A stretch of 64,000 bases of DNA from CAVWUA01 sp963758025 (GTDB lineage: Bacteria; Planctomycetota; Planctomycetia; Isosphaerales; Isosphaeraceae), in assembly GCA_963758025.1 (NCBI GenBank), contig CAVWUA010000006.1, positions 1 through 64,000 of the forward strand, in the 5' to 3' direction. How positions within the stretch are numbered: position 1 is the first letter of the stretch; each line of letters starts with the position of its first letter. The notes beneath the pieces were generated by a model that was not told the origin of the DNA, did not search any database, and worked only from the letters and a program-made list of their open reading frames with translations. This document shows, in pieces, positions 8,432 to 17,853 of the stretch. A program made the position numbers and the translations under genes.

Positions 8432-9794
8432 GGACGTTCTGGCCACTCTGGGGATGGTCCGGCATCACAAGCTCGACGTGCGCACCGTGACGATGGGGGT
8501 CGATCTCGCCCCTTGCGCGTCGCCGAACCCGATCGTCCTGTGCGACCGCATCCGCGACCGCCTCCTGAAGTACGCGGGGCAGCTTCGGGCCGTCTGCCGG
8601 GACGTGGAAGGGCGCTACGGCATCCCGATCGTGAATCGCCGCCTGGCCGTCAGTCCGATCTCATCGGTCGCCGCCGGGCATACGTCGGAGGGGCTGCTCG
8701 CCGTCGCGCGGACGCTGGACGAAGTGGCCGCCGAGGTCGGCGTCGATCTGGTCGGCGGCTTCACCGCCCTCGTCCAGAAAGGCTGGACCGACGCCGAGCG
8801 CCGCCTGATCTCGGCGATGCCCGAGGTGCTCTCGACCACCGAGCGCGTCTGCGCGTCGGTGAACGTCGGCACGACGGCCGCCGGGATCAACATGGACGCG
8901 ATCCTCGCGCTCGGGCACGTCCTGAAGGATGCCGCCGAGCGGACGAAAGCGCACGACGGGTTCGGCTGCGCGAAACTCGTCATCTTCGCCAACGCCCCGA
9001 CGGACAACCCGTTCATGGCGGGGGCCTTCCACGGCGCGGGGGAGCCGGACTGCGTCGTGAACATCGGCGTGAGCGGCCCCGGCGTGGTCAAGGCGGCCGT
9101 CGAGGAATTTGTCGCCAACGCCAGCAATCCGCCGACGCTCGGCGAGATTGCCGAGGAGATCAAGAGCACGGCCTTTCGCGTCACCCGCGTCGGCGAGCTG
9201 ATCGGCCGCGAGGTCGCCAGCCGACTCGGCGTGGCCTTCGGAATCGTGGACCTGTCGCTCGCGCCGACGCCGCAGATTGGCGACTCCGTCGGCGAGATCC
9301 TCCAGGCGATGGGGGTCGTCCGCCTGGGTGCTCCCGGCTCGACGGCGGCCCTGGCCCTCCTCAATGACGCCGTGAAAAAAGGGGGCAGCTTCGCCTCGTC
9401 CTCCGTCGGCGGCCTCTCCGGCGCGTTCGTCGCGGTGAGCGAGGACGCCGCCCTGGCCGAGGCGGTGGCCAACGGCGACCTGACGCTCTCGAAGCTGGAG
9501 GCGATGACCGCCGTTTGCTCGGTCGGCCTGGACATGATCGCCGTGCCGGGGGATACCGACGCCGAGACGCTCGCCGCCCTGATCGCCGACGAGGTGGCCA
9601 TCGGCGTCATCAACCACAAGACGACCGCCGTGCGGGTGATCCCCGTCCCCGGCAAGGCGGCCGGCGAACGCGCGGTCTTCGGCGGCCTGTTCGGCGAGAT
9701 GATCATCCTGCCGATCCACGCCGCCGGCGGCTCGACCGCCTTCGTCCGCCACGGCGGCCGGATTCCCGCCCCGCTGTCCAGCCTGCGCAACTGA
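8418..9794 (+). CDS. UPF0210 (DUF711) family protein
   Basis: The 458-residue protein is full length for the UPF0210 family, a large conserved family of glycyl-radical-enzyme-like fold and no firmly established reaction. It starts at TTG 8418 with GAGGGGAGAC upstream; this start fits the family N-terminus (YRTEDVLATLGMV, then LDVRTVTMGVDL). Conserved stretches include CASVNVGTTAAGINMDAI, NAPTDNPFMAGAFHG and GGFTALVQKG. It forms an overlapping pair with the ACT protein upstream, so the two products almost certainly work together. A possible role in amino-acid-linked metabolism is inferred from the ACT partner only. Confidence 0.88.
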   Translation: MYRTEDVLATLGMVRHHKLDVRTVTMGVDLAPCASPNPIVLCDRIRDRLLKYAGQLRAVCRDVEGRYGIPIVNRRLAVSPISSVAAGHTSEGLLAVARTLDEVAAEVGVDLVGGFTALVQKGWTDAERRLISAMPEVLSTTERVCASVNVGTTAAGINMDAILALGHVLKDAAERTKAHDGFGCAKLVIFANAPTDNPFMAGAFHGAGEPDCVVNIGVSGPGVVKAAVEEFVANASNPPTLGEIAEEIKSTAFRVTRVGELIGREVASRLGVAFGIVDLSLAPTPQIGDSVGEILQAMGVVRLGAPGSTAALALLNDAVKKGGSFASSSVGGLSGAFVAVSEDAALAEAVANGDLTLSKLEAMTAVCSVGLDMIAVPGDTDAETLAALIADEVAIGVINHKTTAVRVIPVPGKAAGERAVFGGLFGEMIILPIHAAGGSTAFVRHGGRIPAPLSSLRN

Positions 9795-9820
9795 GCGACT
9801 CGCCCTGGAGGGTTCCGGCG

Positions 9821-10489
9821 ATGAGCACCAACCCGACGCCCGTCATCATCAGGCAAATCGTCGAGCGCCCGACCACGCTGCGAGGCGTGCCCTACGACTG
9901 GTACGTCCGGCTTCGAGATGACCCGGCGAACGGGGGTTTGCGGCTCACCTATTACGACGGAACCCTCGAAATCATGTCGCCGGAATTCCGACACGAGAAG
10001 GGGGCCAGACGGCTGGGCATGCTCGTCAACGCCGTGACCAGCGAGCTTCGCATTCCCTGCACGGGTGCCGGCTCGACGACCTTCCGCAAGGGGCGACCCG
10101 GGACCTTGAAAGGACTCGGCAAGGAACCCGACGAGTGCTTCTATATCCAGCACGAGGCCGAGGTCCGCGACAGGGAGACACTCGACCTGAGTACCGATCC
10201 TCCGCCCGACCTCTGGATCGAGGTGGACAACCGGGGCAGTTCCCGCGGCCGGCTCCCTCTCTATGCGGCCCTGGGCGTGCCGGAGGTCTGGCGTTATCGG
10301 CCAAAAAATCAACGGCTCTGGTTCGGCCAGCTCGTCGAGGGGCGTTACCAGCCGATCGAACGGAGCGTGGCTCTGCCCATGCTCACGCCCGCGCTCGTGC
10401 TGGAGGCCCTGAACATGAGCCAGGGGATCTCGGAATCCGAGTGGGACCGCCGCGTCCGTGAATGGGTTCGCCAGCGCTTCGCCCCGTAG
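9821..10489 (+). CDS. Uma2-family (DUF820) putative PD-(D/E)XK nuclease
   Basis: The 222-residue protein shows the Uma2 order: an N-terminal helix and strand with LTYYDGTLEIMSP, the core E-F-R-H-E-K, then D-P-P-P-D-L-W-I-E-V-D-N-R-G (the likely D...ExD/K nuclease core), and a tail with VPEVWRYRP. Uma2 genes are abundant in cyanobacteria and planctomycetes, usually as many scattered single genes. Nuclease activity is predicted from the fold and has rarely been shown. GGAGGG lies 10 bp before the ATG at 9821. It is 26 bp downstream of the UPF0210 gene but functionally unrelated as far as can be seen. Confidence 0.85.
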   Translation: MSTNPTPVIIRQIVERPTTLRGVPYDWYVRLRDDPANGGLRLTYYDGTLEIMSPEFRHEKGARRLGMLVNAVTSELRIPCTGAGSTTFRKGRPGTLKGLGKEPDECFYIQHEAEVRDRETLDLSTDPPPDLWIEVDNRGSSRGRLPLYAALGVPEVWRYRPKNQRLWFGQLVEGRYQPIERSVALPMLTPALVLEALNMSQGISESEWDRRVREWVRQRFAP

Positions 10490-10583
10490 CGACTCGGGAA
10501 ATTCCCGTTCCCCGGCCCCTTTTTTGCGGATACGAGTCAGGAAGAACGCGGAAACCGGGTCCTTCCAGTGGGGGAAAGTGACG

Positions 10584-10847
10584 ATGGGCGTCCACACGGG
10601 CGAACGGGTGTTCGGAGATTTTGACAGGGTGCGGGTCTATGCGAAGGGCACGAACGACGAGCGCGACGAACTGAGGGCGACCTCCCGCGATCCTGACGCC
10701 CTCAAGACGATCGCCGACACGCTGCACAGGCAAGGCTACGGCGTGATGCGCTCGTCGAGCCAGCATGCCGGCCCCCGCACGTATGCGCTCAAGGCGCAGT
10801 GGATCCATCCCGGTGATCCCCCGAAAGCCCCGCTGGGACCCGGCTGA
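10584..10847 (+). CDS. Small hypothetical protein
   Basis: An 87-residue ORF starts at ATG 10584 with GGGGAAAG just upstream. The protein is charged and soluble with no membrane segment or cysteine motif. It contains DALKTIADTLHRQGYGVMRS, which looks like an amphipathic helix followed by a strand. I recognise no family. The good ribosome-binding site and position after the Uma2 gene support it modestly. Confidence 0.45.
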   Translation: MGVHTGERVFGDFDRVRVYAKGTNDERDELRATSRDPDALKTIADTLHRQGYGVMRSSSQHAGPRTYALKAQWIHPGDPPKAPLGPG

Positions 10848-10857
10848 ATCTAGCCGT

Positions 10858-11918
10858 TCAGGCCACCGACGCGACCGAAGGCGGGGCCGACGCGGCGGGG
10901 GGCGGGCCGGAGAGCAGGTCAAGGACCGACGGTCCCTCCGTGCCGTTGCGCCGGAAGAAGTAGCCCTGACACGTGATGACCTGCTCGCGATACGGCGGAT
11001 ACCGCTCCAGGATCGCATGCGCCCGGTCGATCCGGTAATGGGGCACCGCCGCGAACAGGTGGTGCGTCAGGTGGAACGCCTGGCCGTAGGGGAACACCAT
11101 CGCCCCCAGGATCGGGTTGACCCGAAACACGCGCGAGTTGGTCAGGTCGCCGTCGTCGGGCGCGTTGCTGTGGTGGGCGACCTCCCGCAGTTGCATCAGG
11201 AACGGATAGACCGTCAACAGCGGCACGACCCAGAAAATCCAGAAGATCGGCCAGGCGTGCGTCACCTGGATGGCCGCGAACGCGCGTCAGCCAGTAGGCC
11301 CCTCGCAGGCAACGGGCCACGCGGAACCGGTACACGGCGCGAGGCGCCGCGCCGGTTTCACCGCCGCTGAGATTCGCCGCCTTCGCCCGGCCGAACAGAT
11401 AGCCGAGGATCGTCGGCGGCCAGAGCGACCGAAGCACGTAGCGCCGCCAGAACGTCCCTTTCGCCATCGGGAAGTGTTGCGGCTCCGGGTGGTTCAGCCG
11501 GATCAGGTCGGGATCGCGCTCGGGATCGTTCACCCAGCGATGGTGCCCGAGATGGGCCTCCCGGTACTTCTGGGTCATCGCCACCAGGGGGAACATCAGG
11601 AGCAGGTCCGACGCCAGCTCGTTCGCCAGCCGGTGCTTGAACAAGGTGAAATGGCTCGCATCGTGCGCCAGGCCCGAGAGCCGGTGCTGGCACGTCGCCA
11701 CCAGGACGACCCCCAGCGCCGCCAGGGGGAGGAACACCGCCGTCCCGATCCCGCCCGACACTCCAGCCGTTCCAGACGAGCACGCAACCGGTCAGCGCGG
11801 CGCTCAGCAGGAGGTACTCGCGGGCGATGTAGAGGACGTTCGTCCGGTTGTCGGTGCGCATCAAGGGAAAGAGCCGCTTGCGGACTTCGTCCCAGTCCAG
11901 GGTTTCGGGGGTGTCCAT
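10858..11918 (-). CDS. Membrane fatty-acid desaturase, reading frame broken twice
   Basis: A di-iron membrane desaturase can be read across three frames from ATG at 11918 (MDTPETLDWDEVRKRLFPLM) to 10858. Histidine boxes are present: H-D-A-S-H, H-L-G-H-H-R-W, and H-L-T-H-H-L-F near the C-terminus, plus H-H-S-N. Hydrophobic pairs of helices separate them as in the family. The frame changes near 11760 and 11280, both by +1. Every essential box survives, so the breaks are more likely sequence errors than decay. Desaturases introduce double bonds into acyl lipids at the membrane; carotenoid hydroxylase or ketolase relatives share these boxes and cannot be excluded. It follows the ABC ATPase gene on the same strand. 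Confidence 0.75.
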
Positions 11919-12051
11919 ACCGGCAGACTCGGGGCAACGGCCCATCACGCGGAACGGCGGTCGTGGCCCCCCCGCAATCGAGGGCCTCTTATTGGGAGTA
12001 TATCCCTTCGCCCGATTGCGGGGAGGCCAACTCGCCGGGTTCTCCCATCCA

Positions 12052-12797
12052 TCACGCCGCGCCAGCTCCGCGAGGAACTGCCGGGTGGCGTCCTCGCGGG
12101 GGTCCTCGAAGACCTGCTCGGAGGGGCCGGACTCGACGATCCGGCCGCCGCCGAAGACGTGGACGGTTCGGGCCACCTGGCGAGCGAAGGCCATCGCGTG
12201 GGTGACGACGATCATCGTCTGGCCGTCGTGGGCCAGGTCGGACATGACCGAGAGAACCTCCGCCGTCATGCGAGGGTCGAGCGCGCTGGTCGGCTCGTCG
12301 AACAGGATCGCCTCGGGCTCCATCGCCAGGGCGCGGGCGATCGCCACGCGCTGTTGCTGGCCGCCGGAGAGCTGCCGGGGCATGGCGTCGAGCTTCTCCC
12401 CCAGCCCGACCCGCTCCAGCAAGGCTCGGGCCTTATTAACGGCCTGCTCGCGTTCCAGCCCGAGCACGTGGATCGGCGCCTCGGTCACGTTCTGCAGGGC
12501 CGTGCGGTGCGGGAACAGGTTGAACTGCTGGAAAACCATCCCGACCTTGAGGCGGATCGGCCGGAGCGTCGCCGCGCGCGTGCGGTCGTCGTCCCGCGCG
12601 TTCAGCCGCAGGTCGTCGATGGTGACGGTCCCGCCTTGAAACCGTTCCAGACCGTTCAGACAGCGCAGGAACGTGCTCTTGCCGCCGCCGGACGGTCCGA
12701 TGATCGCCGCGACCTCCCCGCGCGTCACCGAGAGACTGATGCCTTGCAGGACCTCCAGGGCCCCATGCCGTTTGACCAGGCCATCGACCTCGATCAT
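12052..12797 (-). CDS. Polar-amino-acid-type ABC transporter ATP-binding protein (GlnQ-like)
   Basis: The protein starts at ATG 12797, overlapping the stop of the permease gene (ATGA). It has Walker A G-P-S-G-G-G-K-S-T, signature L-S-G-G-Q-Q-Q-R, Walker B I-L-F-D-E-P-T-S-A-L-D-P and the switch histidine V-V-T-H-A. The Q-loop context VFQQFNLFPH and the C-terminal EQVFEDPREDATRQFL are typical of GlnQ/ArtP-type polar amino acid importers, about 245 residues. As written, the frame stays open past the usual end and runs into the desaturase N-terminus. A TGA one frame over at 12052-12054, exactly where the family ends, suggests a one-base error near there, and I placed the end at that codon. Confidence 0.85.
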
Positions 12798-14377
12798 GCG
12801 ATCATCCCTCCTTTCTGACCGTCGCCGGCCAGGTGACGCTCCGACCATCGGGAAAACCACGACAACGGCAAGCTCATCGCCAGGTACAGCGCGGCGGTCG
12901 CCAGGGCGAACTCCAGCACGCCCCCGGTGCTGTTGGCGAGGATTTGATACTGCTTGCTCAGCTCGATCACCGTGATGACCGAGCAGACCGACGTGTCCTT
13001 GAACAGGGCGATGAAGTCGTTCGTCACCGGCGGGATCACGATCCGCACGGCCTGCGGCACGATCACCCGTCGCAGGGCCATCCGTCGCGTCATCCCCAGG
13101 GCCAGCGCCGCCTCCATCTGCCCGACCGGAATCGCCTGCAAACCAGCCCGGTAAATCTCCGCCTCGTAGGCCGAGTAGTTGATTGCCAGCCCCGCCACCG
13201 CCGCGACCTCGGCCGGCAGGTTCACCACGTAGAAGAGCACGAACAGTTGGAGCATCAACGGCGTGCCGCGGATCAGCTCGACATAGCCGGTCAGCAACGC
13301 TTGCAACGCCGAGGGACCGTACAGCCTTCCCAGCGCCACGAACAGCCCGATCAGCATGGCCAGAGGCATCGACGTGACCGACAGAAACATCGTCCAGCCG
13401 GCCGCCGTCGCGAGCAACCCGCTGTACTTGGCGACGAGCTGCCAGCCCCGGTCCGTCTCCTGCCCCTCGACCGTCGGCAAACGGTCGGGCGACCAGTCGG
13501 TCAGCTCCTCCTGCGCATCGGTCCAGATGTTGTACCGCTCGTAAATCCGCTTCAACTCGCCCGAGTCGATCAACCGCCCGATCGCCCCGTTCAGGGCATT
13601 ACGCAGGGCCTCGTCCTCATGCCGGGTATAAATGACATAGTAGCCGTGCCCGAGCGGCGGCCCGACGAGATCGAGCGTCGGGTACTGATCGTCATAAAAT
13701 CGCGAGGCGGGAAGGTCCTGAAGCGTGGCGTCGTCCTGCCCTTTCGACGCGCGGAGCATCGCGTCGGTCGCGCCGGTGTAGAGGATAACTTCGACGTGCT
13801 CCCCCCCCTGCTCCCTCGCGAACGTCTCGGCGACGGACGCGCCGAGCACGCCAATCCGCCAGGGGCCGCCGCCCGGTTTGGGGCGTTTCACGTCCTCCCA
13901 GGACCGGATCGGCCCGCCGTTCGGGGCCATCAATTGAAGCTGATAGACGTAGTAGGGCCGCGTGGCGAGATGCGTCCGCGCCGCGCGGGGGTCCACTCGT
14001 AGCCGTTGACCACGGAATCGACCCGGTACGTCTCCAGCAACTGGAGCAGGTTGTCCCACGGCCCCTGTTCAAACCGGGCTTCGACCCCCAGTTCGCGGCC
14101 GATCCGCTCCATCATCTCCACCTCGAACCCGATCACCTCCGCTGGGATTGCGCGGGTTGGGGAAGACATACGGCCCACCCCCTTCCTTGTCGCTGCCGTA
14201 CGTGAGCACGCCCGCGCGTTCGACGGCGGTGAGGGTATCGACGGACGATCTCGATCCACAGGAGAGAGAGAGGGCGATCAGGACGATCGGAACCCAGGTG
14301 GAGAGGCGACGAAGAGAGAAAATCGCGGACGCGGAACCGGAGGTTTCCGGCTCGGCAGGGGCGGACGTTTGCTCCAT
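12794..14377 (-). CDS. Fused amino-acid-binding protein and ABC permease (GlnPH-like), two frame breaks
   Basis: The product starts at ATG 14377 with a signal/lipoprotein-like segment (VPIVLIALSLSCG) and then a type-3 solute-binding domain (LTYGSDKEGGGPYVFPNP, GFEVEMMERIGRELGVE, GPWDNLLQLLETYRVDSVVNGYEWT). After about residue 285 comes a HisM/GlnP-type permease domain with the EAA loop EAALALGMTRRMALRRVIVP. Fusion of binding protein and permease is known in GlnPH-type importers. The reading frame shifts near 14155 and near 13985. The ATPase gene overlaps its end, completing a single importer, probably for a polar amino acid; the exact substrate is not visible. Confidence 0.82.
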
Positions 14378-14777
14378 CAAGAGACCTCTTTCGATTCAAT
14401 GTCATGGGAATTACGCGTGTGGCAGATGTCCCCTTTGTTCTCACGCTCCGCGCTGGACGTGGCCCCAGTTCGCCCCTCCGGGGCGAAGAGGGAGATCATC
14501 CCGAGCGTGGGAACGAGAATCACCAACGGCCTAATTCCTATGTCTCTTCAAATGATAATGTCCATCATTTCGCGTTCCAGGCCCGCACGACACGACATGC
14601 GAGCCCCTCCGCTCCTTCGAGAACCTGGCAATCCTTCGCGGCGAACGGACGTTTCAGTTTAGCATCAGACGGAATCGTTTCATCAAACAAAAAGGCAAAA
14701 AACCTCTCGAAGAGAAACAGGGCTCTCTCGACTTGCCAGGAGCAAGAGAAGTGGGTGGGCGACACCATCCTGCAAGA
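14378..14777. other. Intergenic region, no gene seen
   Basis: No convincing coding potential was found here. Base composition falls toward its right side. Around 14436-14520 there is an imperfect inverted pair, TTCTCACGCTC and GAGCGTGGGAACGAGAA, enclosing the palindrome CGCCCCTCCGGGGCG, the same core used by the large array at 18.7-20.7 kb. It may be a lone relative of that repeat family. It separates the ABC operon from a lower-GC gene that points toward it. Confidence 0.5.
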
Positions 14778-15902
14778 CTACTGAGCCTCAGTCGGGGCGT
14801 TGTGATGGTGGGACCTGGTGGAACCTGTGTGTTCCCGATTAGGCATGCTGTAGTGCGCCCAGGTTCTATCCTGTTTCAAGGACAGCAGGAGGCATCCATA
14901 GGTTAGGATGCAATTCATGACGAAGAGGCTAGAACTCAAAACAATCGTCATAACTGTGTTGAGCCGGCTGATCATGATTCCAACTTCGAGGGTCTCAAGA
15001 TCCTTGAAAAGAATCAGCCCATGGATGAGAACAGGAAGCACAAATAAGGTTCTGTGAAGATTTTTCGTGAAAAAATTGGAGGTCACTCGCGTGTGGGGCG
15101 GAACGGTGAGGACCTGGCCCATACTCAGGAGCTTGTAGCAGTTCCGAAGCTCGTCATCGCCTCTGGCCTGCGCCTCGCTGAACGCGAGCTTCAGGTTCGC
15201 CAGTTCTCTGGCGAGGCTCGATCGAAGGATCATCAGAACCACGAAGAACGCAAACCCGCCCATCATTCCCAGGTCGTTGCTATCGTACGTCATTCCAAAA
15301 AATGGGGTTTTAACCTGGTAAGCCAGGTTATCCCGCATCTCTTCGAGCCGCTCGCGATATCTTCGGGCGTCCGGCTGATCGTTGAGCCCCCGTTTCTTGA
15401 TCAGATCATCGACGAGGTCCTGGTGAATCTTCTCCTCTGTGTTGCTGGCTGGTAGCCAATCTCTTTTGTTTTTCACATGCGATTCGGCCTCCCTTGCGAC
15501 TTGCACTCGCTCATTAAGCCAACTCCCCGGTCGGATGTTCCAAAAAACGCTGAAGACAACGACGCTCGCCACAGCCAGGACGTAGGCCGCCCCTCGGGAC
15601 CTCGACGACGAAGAGTTTACGGCCTCGATGTATCGATCAATATTAACTTCAAGGTGAGGCCTGGAGCCCTTTTTGAAGGACTCGAGCTCCCTGTCCAGCG
15701 ACTCGAGGCGGGAATTCAGGCTCCCGACCCGGGTCTCCTCTTTGGATTGGAACTCCCGTTGCTGCTCGTGGATCAATTCGCTCCGGGAGTTGATCTCGGC
15801 CGAGAACGACCTCAATCTCTCCTCCAGACGCTGGTCCTCAGCTTCCAGCCTCGCCCGAGCAACTTCCAGCTCGGCTCGCAACTCTGTCACGGTCATGGAC
15901 AT
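14778..15902 (-). CDS. Coiled-coil membrane protein of unknown function
   Basis: The 374-residue protein is not recognised. Residues 4-80 form a strongly predicted coiled coil (LRAELEVARARLEAEDQRLE onward). A membrane helix follows at 105-122, then a charged soluble region at 128-200, helices at about 211-228, 284-300 and 316-341, and a histidine-rich tail (SHHHNAP). ATG at 15902 was preferred to upstream in-frame codons because the coiled coil begins there; the ribosome-binding site is weak. Base composition is visibly more AT-rich than its neighbours, which suggests horizontal acquisition. It is a single gene with no obvious operon partner. Confidence 0.6.
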   Translation of the reverse strand: MSMTVTELRAELEVARARLEAEDQRLEERLRSFSAEINSRSELIHEQQREFQSKEETRVGSLNSRLESLDRELESFKKGSRPHLEVNIDRYIEAVNSSSSRSRGAAYVLAVASVVVFSVFWNIRPGSWLNERVQVAREAESHVKNKRDWLPASNTEEKIHQDLVDDLIKKRGLNDQPDARRYRERLEEMRDNLAYQVKTPFFGMTYDSNDLGMMGGFAFFVVLMILRSSLARELANLKLAFSEAQARGDDELRNCYKLLSMGQVLTVPPHTRVTSNFFTKNLHRTLFVLPVLIHGLILFKDLETLEVGIMISRLNTVMTIVLSSSLFVMNCILTYGCLLLSLKQDRTWAHYSMPNREHTGSTRSHHHNAPTEAQ

Positions 15903-16203
15903 CCAACGATCCCCTGAAGCCGACCCGTCGAACAGCGAATTAAGCAGCAGAATTTGCCAGGCTTGTGGTGAAACCCGTTTCAACGACGGTAGCACCGCCA
16001 TCTTAATCATCCTAGAGATCGGGATTCGCAAACACAACCGTCTTCAGCTACGGTCTTCCTCGCCGGAATCATCTGGGACAATGATCGTCGGATACTCCCC
16101 CCCTTTCCAAAATGCTCGGTATGAACTTTTTGACGAAACGACACACGCCGCGTACGATGACGGGGTTCCATCGGAAACGGGGTTTCTTGCCGAGGTGCAC
16201 ACC
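15903..16203. other. Intergenic region upstream of the nickel/cobalt transporter
   Basis: This lies between the divergently oriented coiled-coil gene and nikM. It is AT-richer than the flanks. I looked for a cobalamin riboswitch, which often precedes cobalt transporter genes, and saw no convincing B12-box-like sequence. A nickel-responsive operator is possible but not demonstrable by eye. Confidence 0.4.
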
Positions 16204-17198
16204 ATGCATATCCCCGATGCGGTGCTCGCTCCGCAGGTCGTCGCGGCGACGGGGGTCGTCGGCGCGGCGGGGTTCGGGCTGGGGTTGCGGCGGCTGAAGT
16301 CGGAGCTGGGGGAGCGGACGACGGTCCTGATGGGGATCATGTCGGCGTTCGTCTTCGCGGCGCAGATGGTGAACTTCCCGGTCGGTCCCGGCGTCTCGGG
16401 GCACCTGCTCGGCGGGGTGCTCGCGGCGGTGATGCTCGGTCCCTGGGCCGGGGCGGGGGTGATCGGCGCGGTCCTGATCGTCCAGTGCCTCCTGTTCGGC
16501 GACGGCGGCCTGACGGCGCTCGGGGCGAACTTCGTGAACATGGGGCTGATCGGCTCGGTCGGCGGATATGCGATCTATGCCCCGATCCGCCGGGCGATCG
16601 GCGGCCGGCGCGGGGTGCTATCGGGGCGATGGTCGCGGCGTGGTTCTCGGTGATCCTGGCCTCGGGGGCCTTCGCCGTCGAGCTGGCCGCTTCCGGTCGG
16701 CGCGGGGGATTTCTTCGCCATTCTGGGCTGGATGGCCCTGGTCCACGCGGCGATCGGGCTGGGCGAGGCCCTCATCACCGGCATGGTCGTGCGGTTCGTC
16801 CTGCTGACCCGCCCCGACCTGATCCACGAGGCCGACCCGGCGGTCGCGGGCTCGCGGTCGAGGCGCTGGGGGCAGATCGTCGTGGCCGGGCTGGGGATCG
16901 CGCTGGCCGTGGCGGTGTTCCTCGCGCCGTTTGCCTCGTCGCGTCCCGACGGGCTGGAGTTCGTCGGCGGCAGGCTGGGCTTCGTGAACGAGGATGCGCC
17001 GAGCGTCGTGAAGGCCCCATTCCCGGATTACGAGATCGCCTGCCGAGCCTCGCGGGGCACGTCCGGCTGGCGACGGCCGTGGCGGGGGTGGTCGGGACGC
17101 TGGCGGTCTTCGGGGTCGGGCTGGGACTGGCGCGGGTCTTCTCGCGGCCGTTGCCCAGGCCGGCCGTCGCGGAGAGGATCGGCGCGGATGCGGCTTGA
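16204..17198 (+). CDS. nikMN: ECF nickel/cobalt transporter substrate-specific subunit, NikM-NikN fusion (three frame breaks)
   Basis: The product begins M-H-I-P-D-A-V-L; the invariant Met1-His2 of CbiM/NikM forms part of the metal site. Membrane helices follow, with G-P-G-V-S-G-H-L-L-G-G (metal-binding histidine) and L-G-A-N-F-V-N-M-G. The C-terminal part has the PDGLE motif (SSRPDGLEFVG) and APFPDYEI, typical of NikN/CbiN-like domains fused to NikM. Frames change near 16618, 16705 and 17038, with motifs preserved on each side. The end overlaps the start of nikQ. The PDGLE-type fusion favours nickel over cobalt, but this is a tendency, not proof. Confidence 0.82.
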
Positions 17199-17853
17199 AT
17201 CGCTGGAGGCCCAAGCTGGGGCGACGGCCCGCTGCATCGGCTCGACCCGCGGCTGAAGCTCCTGGCGACCCTGGTTTTTGTCGTCGTGGTGGTCGCCACG
17301 CCGCTCGATCGCTGGCAGCCGCTGGCGGCCGAGGGGTTGATTCTGGCGTTCCTGATCGGCCTGTCGGGCGTCCCGCCCTGGGAGCTGTTCCGCCGCTGGC
17401 TGGGGTTCTTCGTGCTGGTCGGGTTCCTGGCGGTCCTGGTCGCCGCATCGCACCCGGCGCGGGCGGAGATCGGCCTGGCGGGCGTGGCGCTGGCGATCCT
17501 GGCCAAGAACAGCCTGGCGTTCCTGACCGTCCTGACGCTGGTCGCACGTCGACGCCGTTTCCGCGGATCTTGACGGCGCATCGGGCGGCTGGGGGCCCCG
17601 GCGGTGCTGGTGGCGACCTTGCATTTCATGTATCGTTACATCCATGTGCTGACCGAGGAGCTGGACCGGATGATCAAGGCGCGGCGGTCGCGGCAGCTTC
17701 CGGCGCTCGGGACGGCTCGACTGGGGCATCCTCACCGGCCTGATCGGCGTCCTGTTCCTGCGGTCGATGGAGCGGGGCGAGCGGGTCCACGCGGCGATGC
17801 TGGCCCGCGGCTGGGACGGCACGCTCCGTAGCCTCGACGAAACCGACGCATGA
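17188..17853 (+). CDS. nikQ: ECF transporter T component, CbiQ/NikQ-like (frame breaks)
   Basis: Starting at ATG 17188, 11 bp before the end of nikM, the reconstructed protein reads MRLESLEAQ, then GPLHRLDPRLKLLATLVFVV, several hydrophobic helices, and a C-terminal H-F-M-Y-R-Y with MIKARRSRQ and MLARGWDG. The A-R-G and A-R-S type motifs are the coupling helices by which T components contact the ATPase. The frame changes near 17225, 17560 and 17720. It ends SLDETDA at the TGA of 17851-17853, which overlaps the ATG of the ATPase gene. Confidence 0.78.

Noticed and set aside
8615..10597. 660-residue minus-strand ORF over UPF0210 and Uma2
   Set aside because: Composition (A, R, S, T-rich) and full overlap with two recognisable genes mark it as a shadow.
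15903..16203. Cobalamin riboswitch before nikMN
   Set aside because: No recognisable B12 box or plausible fold seen by eye.
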